Below are positions 54,430-64,000 of a stretch of DNA of 64,000 nucleotides, one piece after another; position 1 is the first letter of the stretch; every line of letters begins with the position of its first letter. A model generated the notes under the pieces. It saw only the letters and a list, made by a program, of their open reading frames with translations, did not search any database and was not told the DNA's origin. The DNA lies in contig NC_087066.1 in the NCBI RefSeq assembly GCF_963678635.1, forward strand, positions 48,519,129-48,583,128. Direction: 5' to 3'. The translations under genes and the position numbers were made by a program. This DNA comes from Symsagittifera roscoffensis. Lineage: Eukaryota; Xenacoelomorpha; Acoela; Convolutidae.

Positions 54430-57400
54430 TGCTGGACCAAGGGTGCAGTTTTCAAAGACATTTCTGACCCACCTGAAGGTAGTACCAGTCTTTTAAGACT
54501 TTTCTTAAAACATTGCTTTAGTTCCAATATAAATAGTTTTTACTATAACTGAATTTCACAATCTGTAAATTTACCATGTCTGATTTTGATTTTTTCTTTT
54601 TAAAATTTATTTAAACAGTTTCAGTTAATGTTATATCGACTTAGTCAACTTATTTTGCGTGACTTCGAGGGCAAAATGTATCCGTTTCGGATTCTATATT
54701 TCAATTGGATGGGTCGTAAGCACTTAATTTTTATGGAATTTTTTATCAACACAGTTTTGTTTTCGGCTCAACAAGTTTCGACCCAAAGTTGCCGCTCGGT
54801 AAATGCTTTCTGCTTTTTAAGGGCTGTTAATTAATTTCATCCGATACAAATATGAATTTTTTGTTACGGTAATTTTTCAACTTGGTCAAGTATTTTTTTC
54901 CAGCATAATTTTTTTAATCTTTTTTCATATACTATTTTGTAACGCAATGTGTGATTTGCATTGCAAGTGCTGCGAAGCTCCGCTTCCTCTCTGTGTTTAC
55001 TTTGCAAAACGATTAATTCAATTTACTCTGATATAAAAATTGAGTTAGTATTAAAGTATGAGAAGATAATGGTCTTTTTACTTATTCCGCCCCAAATCAT
55101 TTTTCAACATCTCGAAGTGATTTTTTTTAAATTTGAAATTCCTTGTCTAGAATTTGAAAAACAGGTTCCAGCATCAACTTGGTTTTTTTTTGAAATTCAT
55201 TGTCTAGAATTTGACAATCAGGTTCCAGCATCAAGATGTATTTTTCTAGGTGAAGTTCAAAATACAAGACAATTTTTTTCTTTTCGTTCATTGACTTTTC
55301 TAAGTCTCTGTTGGCTGTTTTTTTTTCAAGTAAGCTGCAGAATTTTGCTCGACCACAAACATAGAGCCAGGAGAAAAACGGTGCTTTTTCAAAAGTATGA
55401 AAAGTTAGGTCGATGTAGTTTTTTCGACATATCATCCAACTGTTTTTTTACTGCGGTTTTCGACAATTTTCTGTTGGATAGCTTGCCATGATTTGTTTGT
55501 GTTGTATCGCAAGTGGTGTGGATATCCGTTTTGAATCTGCGTCCTATTTGTTTTTATTATTTTGTTCAGTTTGTTAGTCGACCCAATGTGGCCTTAGTGT
55601 CATACTCGTTTTCTTCCCCACTAATTACAAGGATATTCAAAAAGAACTCGCTCTGAGACGCCTGAAAACAGGCTGAATTTAGTCCTATGGCGCTCTCTCA
55701 AGTGATGTTTCTGTAATAGTATTCTTCATTTGCAGTTCTTCAATGTAGTTTGGCTCATTACGCTTAGAAGAATGTATGTTTGCGCGAGCGCTGCGGCTAA
55801 TACTTATTTATTTTACCAAAAAACAGTGGTTCAACCGCTGTTGGCTTGATAAAATGCCGTCAAAATTGCGCAAACGCTTCAGTAAAAGCCATTTTTTCCA
55901 GTAATACATATCTAGGTTATAATCATATTATGTTGCTAAATCTAATATTTACACACTCGGCTTTAGCGAGCGTAGTGTATTAGTACGACTATTCTTTTTT
56001 TCTTTCTAATAGCAATGTTGGTGCCATTTTTGGTGGCACAGTTACGGATTTTTGATAGCATGTGCTTTGACATTCGATTCGTAATAAGTTAACACAGTTG
56101 ATCCATTTTTAATTTATCAGAAGATTCGAAAAAGCTATTTGCTTCAAACAACAGTACCATAAACAATTAAATTTCAGAAAACTCCCGACTCAATATATCG
56201 CCGATTTAATTAAAATGCATAATTTTTTTATAATTTGGTATTCTTTTCATGCGAAATCAGTGTGGATGCCTTCAATTTGTAATATTCCAAACTATTACCA
56301 TCAAAATTGTGTCTTAGTGTTTGGTGCCATTTTTGCTGCATCGCATTGTCAATCTATTAGCATATGTAGCTGCTTTTTTCTGGCTAGTGTGTGTAAATTG
56401 TCAAAGGCCCATGGCTCAGATATGAGGGCAGGGGACTCTAAATCTCCAGGCGGTAGGATCGAATCTGGGGCAGCAAAAGTTTTAATGATCAAGTCCTTTT
56501 TTACCTTTTCTTTTCTAACTTAGTGCTTTTTGTCGTTGTGTTTTTACTAGTGTTTGCAAAGCGCAGCTGCTCCTCTGTGTTTATTGATTATTTTGTGCGA
56601 ATTGTTGCATTTAGGAAACTGAGGTGTGATTTAAGGCGGACAATTTGGGTGATATGTTACAATAGGTGGTAATCTTGAGCATAGTGCATGTATTAAATTT
56701 GAAAACTAATGCATAGTATACTCATTTATTTTCCCTCATTTGTACATCTTACAAAGATAATTTTTGTGAATACTTTACTCTGCCAGATGAAATGTTATTC
56801 AAAAGTTCAAGTTCTACCTTTCGCCAAACAATTTGGCTTCTGAAATAAATTATAAATCTTGTTCGAAGTACAGCAAGTAACGATCCAGCTATTTAACTTG
56901 AACCTGCCACCTATTGTAATATATCACCCAAAATTTATTTTAGGGGCATAAAATTTGGGTGTTTCAGAAATCAACTTTCAGACAAATAAAATGATCAAAT
57001 TAATTTTAAAATATAATCGAAAAATAATTATGAATAAAAGAGTAAAAATATAACGAATTGAAGCTTCGTTCATTTTTATGTTTTAACTTGTCGTTGCCTT
57101 AAACCAATGCCGCACGCAGTTAATATAATAAATAATTCAAAGGTAATAATTTTCTGTGATGCAACTATTTTAGCCGCTTGAAACATCTGTTTCTATCTTT
57201 TTGAAATAGTTGTTATTGCGCTAACGCTGCTTCATTTTGTGTGTTAATTTTCATACTTCTTAAAATTCACTGAAGTTGAGTGAGGTGCAAAGAGGAGCAT
57301 ATAATTTGCGGTTGCCATGAGTATTGAATCAGTTAATTTTGCGCCTCACGCTGCTTTACTAGCGTCTTTAAAAAGTTACCCGAATGCGCTTTTTGCTGCC

Positions 57401-57560
57401 ATACAGATTTATGCAAAATTTCGATTTCCACTTCAAAGAAATAGGTAAAATATTTGCGTATGTTGTTATTGCGCTCACGCTGATTCATTTTGTATGGCTA
57501 CTTCTTAAAATCCAATTAAGTTGAGCCATGTGAAAATATTACAGTTTTTTTGCAATTGAA
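54430..57560. other. AT-rich intergenic DNA with diverged repeats
   Basis: No convincing gene. It holds a 57-bp tandem pair (55133-55180 and 55190-55235, each with TTGTCTAGAATTTGA and AGGTTCCAGCATCAA), scattered GCGC-ACGC motifs (55790, 55868, 57219, 57350, 57470), and diverged units around TGCTTCATTTTGT and ACTTCTTAAAAT at 57225-57280 and 57480-57530. The 176-codon ORF at 54961 is T-rich and repeat-derived. Confidence 0.65.
56411..56475 (+). ncRNA. tRNA-like sequence (pseudogene or SINE head)
   Basis: A box A-like TGGCTCAGATA (56412) and box B GGATCGAATC (56456-56465) are correctly spaced. An anticodon-arm-like hairpin GGGGA/TCTCC encloses CTCTAAA. No acceptor stem closes, so this is not a working tRNA. 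Confidence 0.4.
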
Positions 57561-57564
57561 AAAT

Positions 57565-58297
57565 ACAGTGCTGATTTAAATTAACCGGACAAAACGAGCT
57601 AAACTTCAAATTTAAAACGCGTTTTTCTCAAATTGGGTTGAGTTTAGGTGAAAACTTATGAAGACAAAACTTGCTTAAAATTTTAGCAGGATTAATATGA
57701 TGTAATTTGTTTTGCGAAATTCGGGCCCGAAATTTTACCCCAAAAATGGGTCATTTTGGCTTTTCCTAGTTAATAAAAAATTACGCCAAAAATACCCAGT
57801 CGATCTCAGACATAATTATACCAAAGTGAGCCCCTTACGTAGCCTAACAAATTTTAAGAAGGGTATATTCTCCAAAACATTGTATAAGTTAATTTATTTT
57901 TGTTCGATAGACAAAAAAGGTCGTTTTTACTATAAAAAATACCAATTATTTGTTTAAAAACAATTTTTAAACAATTTGCAAATTTTTTGGAGAATATGCC
58001 CTTCTGAAAGTTTGTTGGGCTACGTAAGGGGCTCACTTTGATATCATTATGTTTGTGATCGACTGGGTATTTTTGGCGTAATTTTTTATTAACTAGGAAA
58101 AGCCAAAATGACCCATTTTTGGGGTAAAATTTCGGGCCCGAATTTCGCAAAACAAATTACATCATATTAATCCTGTTAAAATTTTAAGCAAGTTTTGTCT
58201 TCATAAGTTTTCACCTAAACTCAACCCAATTTGAGAAAAACGCGTTTTAAATTTGAAGTTTAGCTCGTTTTGTCCGGTTAATTTAAATCAGCACTGT
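57565..58297. mobile_element. Foldback Tc1/mariner-type MITE
   Basis: Two inverted arms of about 330-360 bp meet around 57930. The ends read CAGTGCTGATTTAAATTAAC on each strand and are flanked by TA on both sides (TACAGTGC ... GCACTGTA). The CAGTGCTG terminus and TA target duplication are those of Tc1/mariner elements. No transposase. The short ORFs at 57712 and 57854 (minus) encode the same peptide because the arms mirror each other. Confidence 0.88.
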
Positions 58298-61200
58298 AGC
58301 ATTGAAGCAAATATTTTTGCGCCACACGTTGCTTTAGTAATTTCTTTTAAAATTTACTCTAATGCGCTTTTCGCTGCCATGCTGACCGAATTAGGCAAAA
58401 TCTTTCCGACTAGCTTATATTTATTATGAAGAAAGGTAGAATCCATATAAAAGTTGCCTACACGCGCAAGAAGCGAACTATGCTTGCATTGCCCCTACGC
58501 TGTATGTCTATAGTTGTGAGGAATAGTGTCTCAACCAGACTTTCCTCCCTAAACAACTTTTCTTACAAATCTGTAAGAAATTGAACTTGTTTTTAAACCT
58601 TAACTGGATAGTTTCTTCACACATGGTCTAGAGGTAACGCGGTTGCATTTCTATTTTAAGGTTTCGTGTTCGAATCCCGGTCGCAACCGTGTTTTTTTTT
58701 AGAATGTATGAAGTTGAATTTTTTATTCTAAAACATTGTTTTTCTGGGAGTTTCGTTTGTCTGCTTGATGTTTTTGGAAATAATTTCCGAAGCATGGAGT
58801 TTTTTCCGATTTAGACCATTCTTACTATAATTGAGAGTCGTCCGGCGATTTCGTCAAGTTACCATCTTGGGTTTTGATTTATTTTTAACATTTGTTTTTG
58901 ATTATAAAGGTTTCGGCTGGTGTTTTTTTTGGGTTCAGTTAATTTTCGTTTTTCTAATTATTTCAATGAAATTTATAATTTTGTAACTTGATAGCTCAAA
59001 GCTTTTCTATGAAAACAGTTTCTTATGGTTTTATTTTTTCAGCTCGCCCAAGTTTTATCGCTTAGTGACCGCTTGGTAAATGATACTAAAAGCTTATTTA
59101 TTGTTGGTGGTTGTATTTCGACTTTAAAATTTCTGTCTCATTTTCAGTAAAGGGTGATTTAATTAAGTAAAAATCTGCTAAATGAGAATTCAAATAGGTT
59201 AAATAAAATAAAAATTGTAGTTTTACTTAATTGAGAGTTCAAATCCCTCATATGTCGATAGTAAGTGTGTCATTCAGTCTGAAAAACGGAAAAAGGTTCA
59301 AACCAGTTTTTCTCAAAACGGAGACCATGTTATTTGACTTGTTTGAAATCGAAAAAACGGCTTAAAAAACTTAAATATCATGTCGCACTGGACACCCTGC
59401 AAGCTTTCAGTAAGTTGAAATCGAGAGGAAAAAACACAAGCTACGCTTTAGTTCTTTCACACTTCGTGAAGTGGTTGAAACAATTACAGAAATTTCGTAT
59501 TTTTGCCTATTGCTCCAGTTTTCTCAAATCGGGTTAATTATAGCAAAAAACGTTTCACTGATAAATTGTTATAGAATTTTAACGCTCTGTAAGGGAATGT
59601 ATTTTTAATTGGAAATTCGAAGTTGAGATTTCGATAAACAAGTCAGTCTTTTTCTGCTTACTTGTTTTTCTTCAGTCTTTTCCAACTGTCTGTTGGCAAA
59701 GTTTAGTTTTTCCAACCTTGCTATTCAACTTTTGTCACATTAGACTTGATTTCTTTTCAAGGCAACTAGAGGAAACTTCAAAAATGAATTCAACATTTTT
59801 TTCTGGTTTCATTAATACTTCCACCAATCTTGTTCCCAGTCTCAGTTGAGAATTTTTGTTATTTTATTGCTATGTTTGATTGAATTATACTTAGATTTTT
59901 TTCCAGATAATGTGGCGCTCAGGTACAGAACGTGCCCAGCAATCATATAATTGGTGGTTTAAATTGCACGAGCGCTTGCAAGTATTCAGCTTAAATAGTT
60001 GTTGAGACTCTTTACCCCCCCCCCCCACCAAAATTTTAATCACATTGTTCGATTGGTATGAAAATTGACATACGGACTAATTAGGCCAGTAAAAACATAT
60101 TTGGTCTTCATACCTAACCTTTTAAAAGCGCAAGCCCTCGTTACGCCTTAACATTGATGCTTACACGAGGTGGGGAAAAGGTAAAAGAGGCGGCGCTGGT
60201 TATATGCGTTCTTGTCAACCTAAATAATTAACCTTCGAGTTAGGGCTCCGGCTGATTGACTAAAAAACATTTTCGCCCTTCAAATCGAATGCAGTCCACA
60301 TAAAAATCAAGAGTGATTTTTGTGTACCATTAGAATTAATATGAAATGCGGGTTTCAAAAATTCTGGAAAAGTGATAGTTCATGAAATCAAAAAATGTAT
60401 ATTTTGTTGCCTGAACGCCTTAGTTTTTAAACAACACTATCGGCTTTGTTTTGAGATTTCAGGTGTTTTCAGTTGGCACAAGGTATTTTAGTAAGTATGA
60501 AACCCAAGAACAAATCAGCACTTTTAATGGTGAGCATCTTCTCTTCATTATTTTTTGAAGTTTTCTATTGATCGGTAGTTTTCCCCATTTTAAAGGAAAG
60601 CTAAAGAAAGTTAATCATTTCAACTGCAAAGTAAACTGACTTAATTGCCAAAAGTCAAAAACTGTTAATGGGATGAAACTTCATATTTGGGATGAAAAAT
60701 TGAAATTCAATGTTTAATACGTAAAATTAATAGTGAAAAGGAGGGATTTATTAAGTAGGTGTAAATGGGGTAGGGGTAAGGATCTTGTTACGTAGATAGA
60801 GGCCTTAAATTGATTCACTCTTGTTTAGGCCACGATGTCTACTGTCAACGATAACTTCACTAGAAGCTTGGTCGAGAAATCCGGGAAAAAAACAGTTGCG
60901 ACGTGATGAGTAGCGGAGAGGCTAATTATGAAAATATATGGAATCTAACAGAAAAGCAACAATAAAACTGTGATTGAAACAGTCAATTTGGTTTTATGAA
61001 AATAAAGTTTGTGCACAAGACAATAGAAGCTTTTTGTCTGAATTTTTATTTTTCATTTAATTAGATTTCAAGTAAAAAGCAGCAAAAAAATTAAGAAGTA
61101 TCATGGGGCTTGAATAATTTATCCTACCATGGTCACAAAGTTTCACATGCAAGAGCAAAACTAACTCTGGAAAATTGTACTTCTGAGTTTGAGTCAATTA

Positions 61201-61739
61201 TCTAGTATTTTTCTTAGTCAAAAATGTTTTCTGTTCTCATTTATTCGTTCTTTTTTGGTACTTGTTTTTTGGTAAGTTTTAATGGCAAAATAAATATTCA
61301 CTTGGTTTGGTAGTCTGGTTTTGGAGAAGGAAAAGTCTTCAGCTGTGAAAGTTCAGCTATGTCACGCCTAATTTTCTGCTTGGGTGGTTTGGCTTTTGAT
61401 ATCTTTCGAAGTTTCTTTTTTTCAATTAGAAAATCCAAGGAACATTACGATAAAAGAAGAAGTAGCCCAAGAAATAAGCTTGATTATCAGTTTCAAAGCT
61501 TGAGTTTTGTCAAAAAACGTCAAGCATAAATGGTTATTTCAGTTCGAAGGGCTATAGAGTGGTATATTATTTTTGTGTATAAAATTATAATTTTTTGAAC
61601 GAAACTAGTGGTTCAATAATATATTTTTTCACTTAGCTCACTGTTTTTTTAATGGATGCATTTATTGCTACGTTCATTTTGGGTGCTGTTTATGTGAAGT
61701 GTTAACGCAGCTTTTGTCTCAATGGTTTCCGACATAAGC
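58298..61739. other. AT-rich intergenic DNA, no gene seen
   Basis: It starts with a unit related to 57340-57420 (GCGCCACACGTTGC ... AATGCGCTTTTCGCTGCCAT), then a tRNA-like sequence, an isolated C-tract (about 60016-60028), and otherwise unrecognised AT-rich sequence. Confidence 0.6.
58618..58700 (+). ncRNA. tRNA-like sequence with terminal T run
   Basis: Box A TGGTCTAGAGG (58624-58634), box B GTTCGAATCC (58668-58677), then AACCGTG and a run of T from 58692, a Pol III terminator. The T-stem does not pair well, so a tRNA-derived SINE head or pseudogene is more likely than a tRNA gene. Confidence 0.45.
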
Positions 61740-62112
61740 GGCGAATTTAGGGGAGGGGGTGGGGGTCAGACGCCCACCTCCCCCCTCAGGGATTCGACCC
61801 CCTCACCAAACAAAGGTTACTCTATTTGATATTATTCTTTGACATCTATTTTTAGCCAACGCGCTCTTTTTGTTCGAAATTTTCCAAAAAAAAACCTAAA
61901 ACGCTTTTTTTAAAAAAAAAAGTTCACAAAAAAAACCGAAAAACGCATATTTGGCATGTTTTTTTATTCACAAAATTGCGTGCGGTCTTCATTGTGATTT
62001 AGAAGAGCTCGAATAAATCATTTCGGTCGAACTTAAAATAGGTCGACAAAATTTAAGTAAAAAATTTGAAAACCGCCCCCACCCCCTTGAGAAATTCCTA
62101 GATTAACCCCTG
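61740..62112. repeat. GC-edged interspersed repeat, copy 1
   Basis: It starts GGCGAATTTAGGGG with a G-rich edge and contains GGGATTCGACCCCCTCACC. It ends with a C-rich edge and CTAGATTAACCCCTGG, roughly inverse to the start. An A/T-rich middle has a GAGCTCG core. No coding capacity; probably a non-autonomous DNA element. Confidence 0.65.
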
Positions 62113-62480
62113 GTTTGCCATGTTTTCTAGAGAAGCGTGCAAGAAAGTTAACAAATATTCTTTTGAGTTTTTATCGAATACTTTTTGTCAAAAATAAAAC
62201 TAGTGGAAACTTCCATTGAAGTTTTCTGTGATAACTTTGGGTTTGTATAAGTCTTCGCTCGTTAGAAATTTGAAAAAAGTTTCAGTAAAGTCAGTCTGCT
62301 TGTGCATGTAGGTCAACAAGAAGAGAAAAGATCAGGCGAAAGGGTAATCTTAATGTTACAGAGGCAAAAAACAAAAAAAAACTTAATGAGCGCTGGGAAA
62401 CCAAAAAAAAATGTTTTCTCGAAGTTAATTCAAAAATTGAGTTCATCGAAAAAAAAAAACGTTTAAGTTGCCTCAAAACG

Positions 62481-62886
62481 GGCGGATTTAGAGGGAGCGC
62501 TCACCCCACTCCTCGGGGATTCGACCCTCTCACCAACCAAAGTGTCCCCTTTTAGTATTATTTTACGACATCCTGTTTCGTCCGACCAATTTCACGAGTT
62601 TTCTGAATGCGATTGTGGTAAAAATATAGAAATTTTGAAAGGGAGCACGCGCCGAAAAAGGCAATTTTTTGTCAAAGTTTTCCAAAAAGGGCGTAAAAAT
62701 GCCTTTTAGGCTGTTTTTGTCGAAACCTGGCCTGCGGCGCACAAACTGAAGGTCAAACTTGGGTCTGTATAGTGTTTTGGGAGAGCTCGGAAGATCAATC
62801 CAGTCGGATTAAAAAAGTAATAAAAAATTGAGATTTTTTTAATGAAAATCCGCCGCCCCTCGAGAAAATCATAAATCCTCCTCTAA
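62481..62886. repeat. GC-edged interspersed repeat, copy 2
   Basis: A diverged relative of 61740-62112 in the same orientation: GGCGGATTTAG start, GGGGATTCGACCCTCTCACC, GAGAGCTCGG core, and CGCCGCCCCTCGAG near the end. Confidence 0.65.
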
Positions 62887-63144
62887 TATTATACAAGTTC
62901 AGGATTAAAAACAATTTCATAAACATCCATACCTTAAATATCTATTATTTAAATTAAAATGTTTTGATCTACGATTTTCATTTTACTTCACCGAAATAAT
63001 TCAATGTTCCAAAGTTTAACGCTTGCGATTAACAAGGGTTATCAAATTGGAATATAGACTTATTTTGGGTTAAAAAATGTTTAACATTATCACTTGAATC
63101 ACATGTATCTTAGTCCATAATGCATTCAAACTTCTTCGCGTGTC

Positions 63145-63224
63145 AGGCACTTGGCCTGGAGGTGAAGTATACGCCTGGGACGGCAAAGGTGGGTTCGAAT
63201 CTGACCAGGAACCGTTTTTTTTTT
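63145..63224 (+). ncRNA. tRNA-like sequence with terminal T run
   Basis: Box A TGGCCTGGAGG (63152-63162), box B GGTTCGAATC (63192-63201), then GGAACCG and ten T. Layout and tail match the sequence at 58618-58700, suggesting one SINE-like family. No complete cloverleaf found. Confidence 0.42.
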
Positions 63225-64000
63225 CAAACTAGAGTTATTCCTTTCCAAAAAAATGTCGGCCTATATCGTGTCTGCTTTTGTTTTGCGGGCTTAATTGCCA
63301 TATCGTAGAGTTCGTAGAATTGATTTTGAGGACATGATTTTCAATGTAGCTGCTTACAGTGTTTTGAATTACTCCTGCAATTTTTTATTTTATTAGACTT
63401 GACTTGTATATTTTGCGGTTTTTTCGCTTAAAAACTTTATTCGGCATAAATGATTTCGGTTTACATTTTATCGGATTAGTGATTTTATTTGTTGTCATTT
63501 CAAAGAAAACATAATTTTAATGCTTTATTCCGGATCGCACTAAGTGCTTAAATTCATAAATTAGAACTTAGAGTTCAAAGTTTTTCATAGCAACAGTTAT
63601 GTTTTCGGTTCTACTGTTTCGTCGGCTTAGTTGCCGGATATTAATATTTTGTTAATGTTTATTAATTGCCGTCGATTGTGTTTCTGGGCGTATTTTCTGC
63701 AAATAGAACTTGATTCCAGACAACATTTCGAACTTTTTAATTTGAAGTGTTTTTTTTCTACTTATGTTGCGGACTTAGTGGGTTTTTGTTTCCTGTCTGC
63801 TAGCTTGTAAGTCCATTTTAATTTTGCATCGCAAGTGGTGCGAAGCTCCGCTTCTGTGTTAGCAAAATGCGTACCGCAAAACGCATTCTGGAACGTCAAA
63901 ATGAGCAAAACGCGTTCGAGAACGTCAATATGAAAGCAATGAACAGAGAACAAAACTTTTATTCGATGGGTTGCCATTCTAATACGAAATAATAAATTGA
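63225..64000. other. Intergenic, no gene seen
   Basis: It contains GCATCGCAAGTGGTGCGAAG followed by CTCCGCTTC at 63826-63855, a relative of the sequence at 54959-54990. Otherwise unrecognised. Confidence 0.6.

Noticed and set aside
54961-55491. 176-codon ORF downstream of OGT
   Set aside because: T-rich, Phe-rich, contains a 57-bp tandem repeat, and shows no domain or splice context.
57712-58150. Two ORFs of 81 and 98 codons with the same peptide on opposite strands
   Set aside because: They arise from the mirrored arms of the foldback element.

Overview
The window is invertebrate-type animal nuclear DNA. It has GT-AG introns, a conserved metazoan gene (O-GlcNAc transferase) spread over about 12 kb, AT-rich intergenic DNA, satellites and several transposon classes. 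I cannot name the species.

Region 1 (1-37,690) is two copies of one giant LTR retrotransposon in head-to-head orientation. The left copy is on the minus strand (22,117 down to 1, running off the window). The right copy is on the plus strand (22,118-37,690). Alignment of the copies gives a full element of about 24 kb, with LTRs of about 884 bp that begin TGTG and end TTACA. In element order it has: a 3.1 kb leader with duplicated structured RNA and many GGAGGGT motifs; ORF1 (acidic, coiled coil); Gag with two CCHC knuckles and the start of an aspartic protease; Pol in the Ty3 order (protease, RT, RNase H, integrase) ending in a macro (ADP-ribose-binding type) domain; a conserved spacer; ORF2 (1,732 aa, with an SGNH/GDSL hydrolase and a second, degenerate SGNH-like unit); ORF3 (about 1,030 aa, unknown); ORF4 (about 180 aa, unknown); and the 3' LTR. 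ORF2 and ORF3 overlap as TAATG. No envelope-like protein, signal peptide or membrane segment is evident in the extra ORFs. The left copy has ORF2 and ORF3 open but small frameshifts in pol. The right copy has lost its 5' end and RT, carries stops, and has a patchwork duplication. The simplest history is that the left copy jumped into the right one.

Region 2 (37,691-39,170) is a broken reverse-transcriptase fragment of another element, into which the right copy is inserted, plus a 200-bp direct duplication.

Region 3 (39,179-51,310, plus strand) is a complete-looking O-GlcNAc transferase gene. I reconstruct 15 coding exons with consistent phases, encoding about 1,257 aa: TPR superhelix, catalytic domain, and an unusual Ser/Asn/His-rich tail. 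Intron 8 holds about 1 kb of CCAT-type simple repeat.

Region 4 (52,000-64,000) has no convincing protein gene. It holds a 100-bp-period satellite, a dispersed GCGC-ACGC motif family, a 734-bp foldback element with Tc1-like ends and TA flanks, three tRNA-like (SINE-head) sequences, and a pair of GC-edged repeats.
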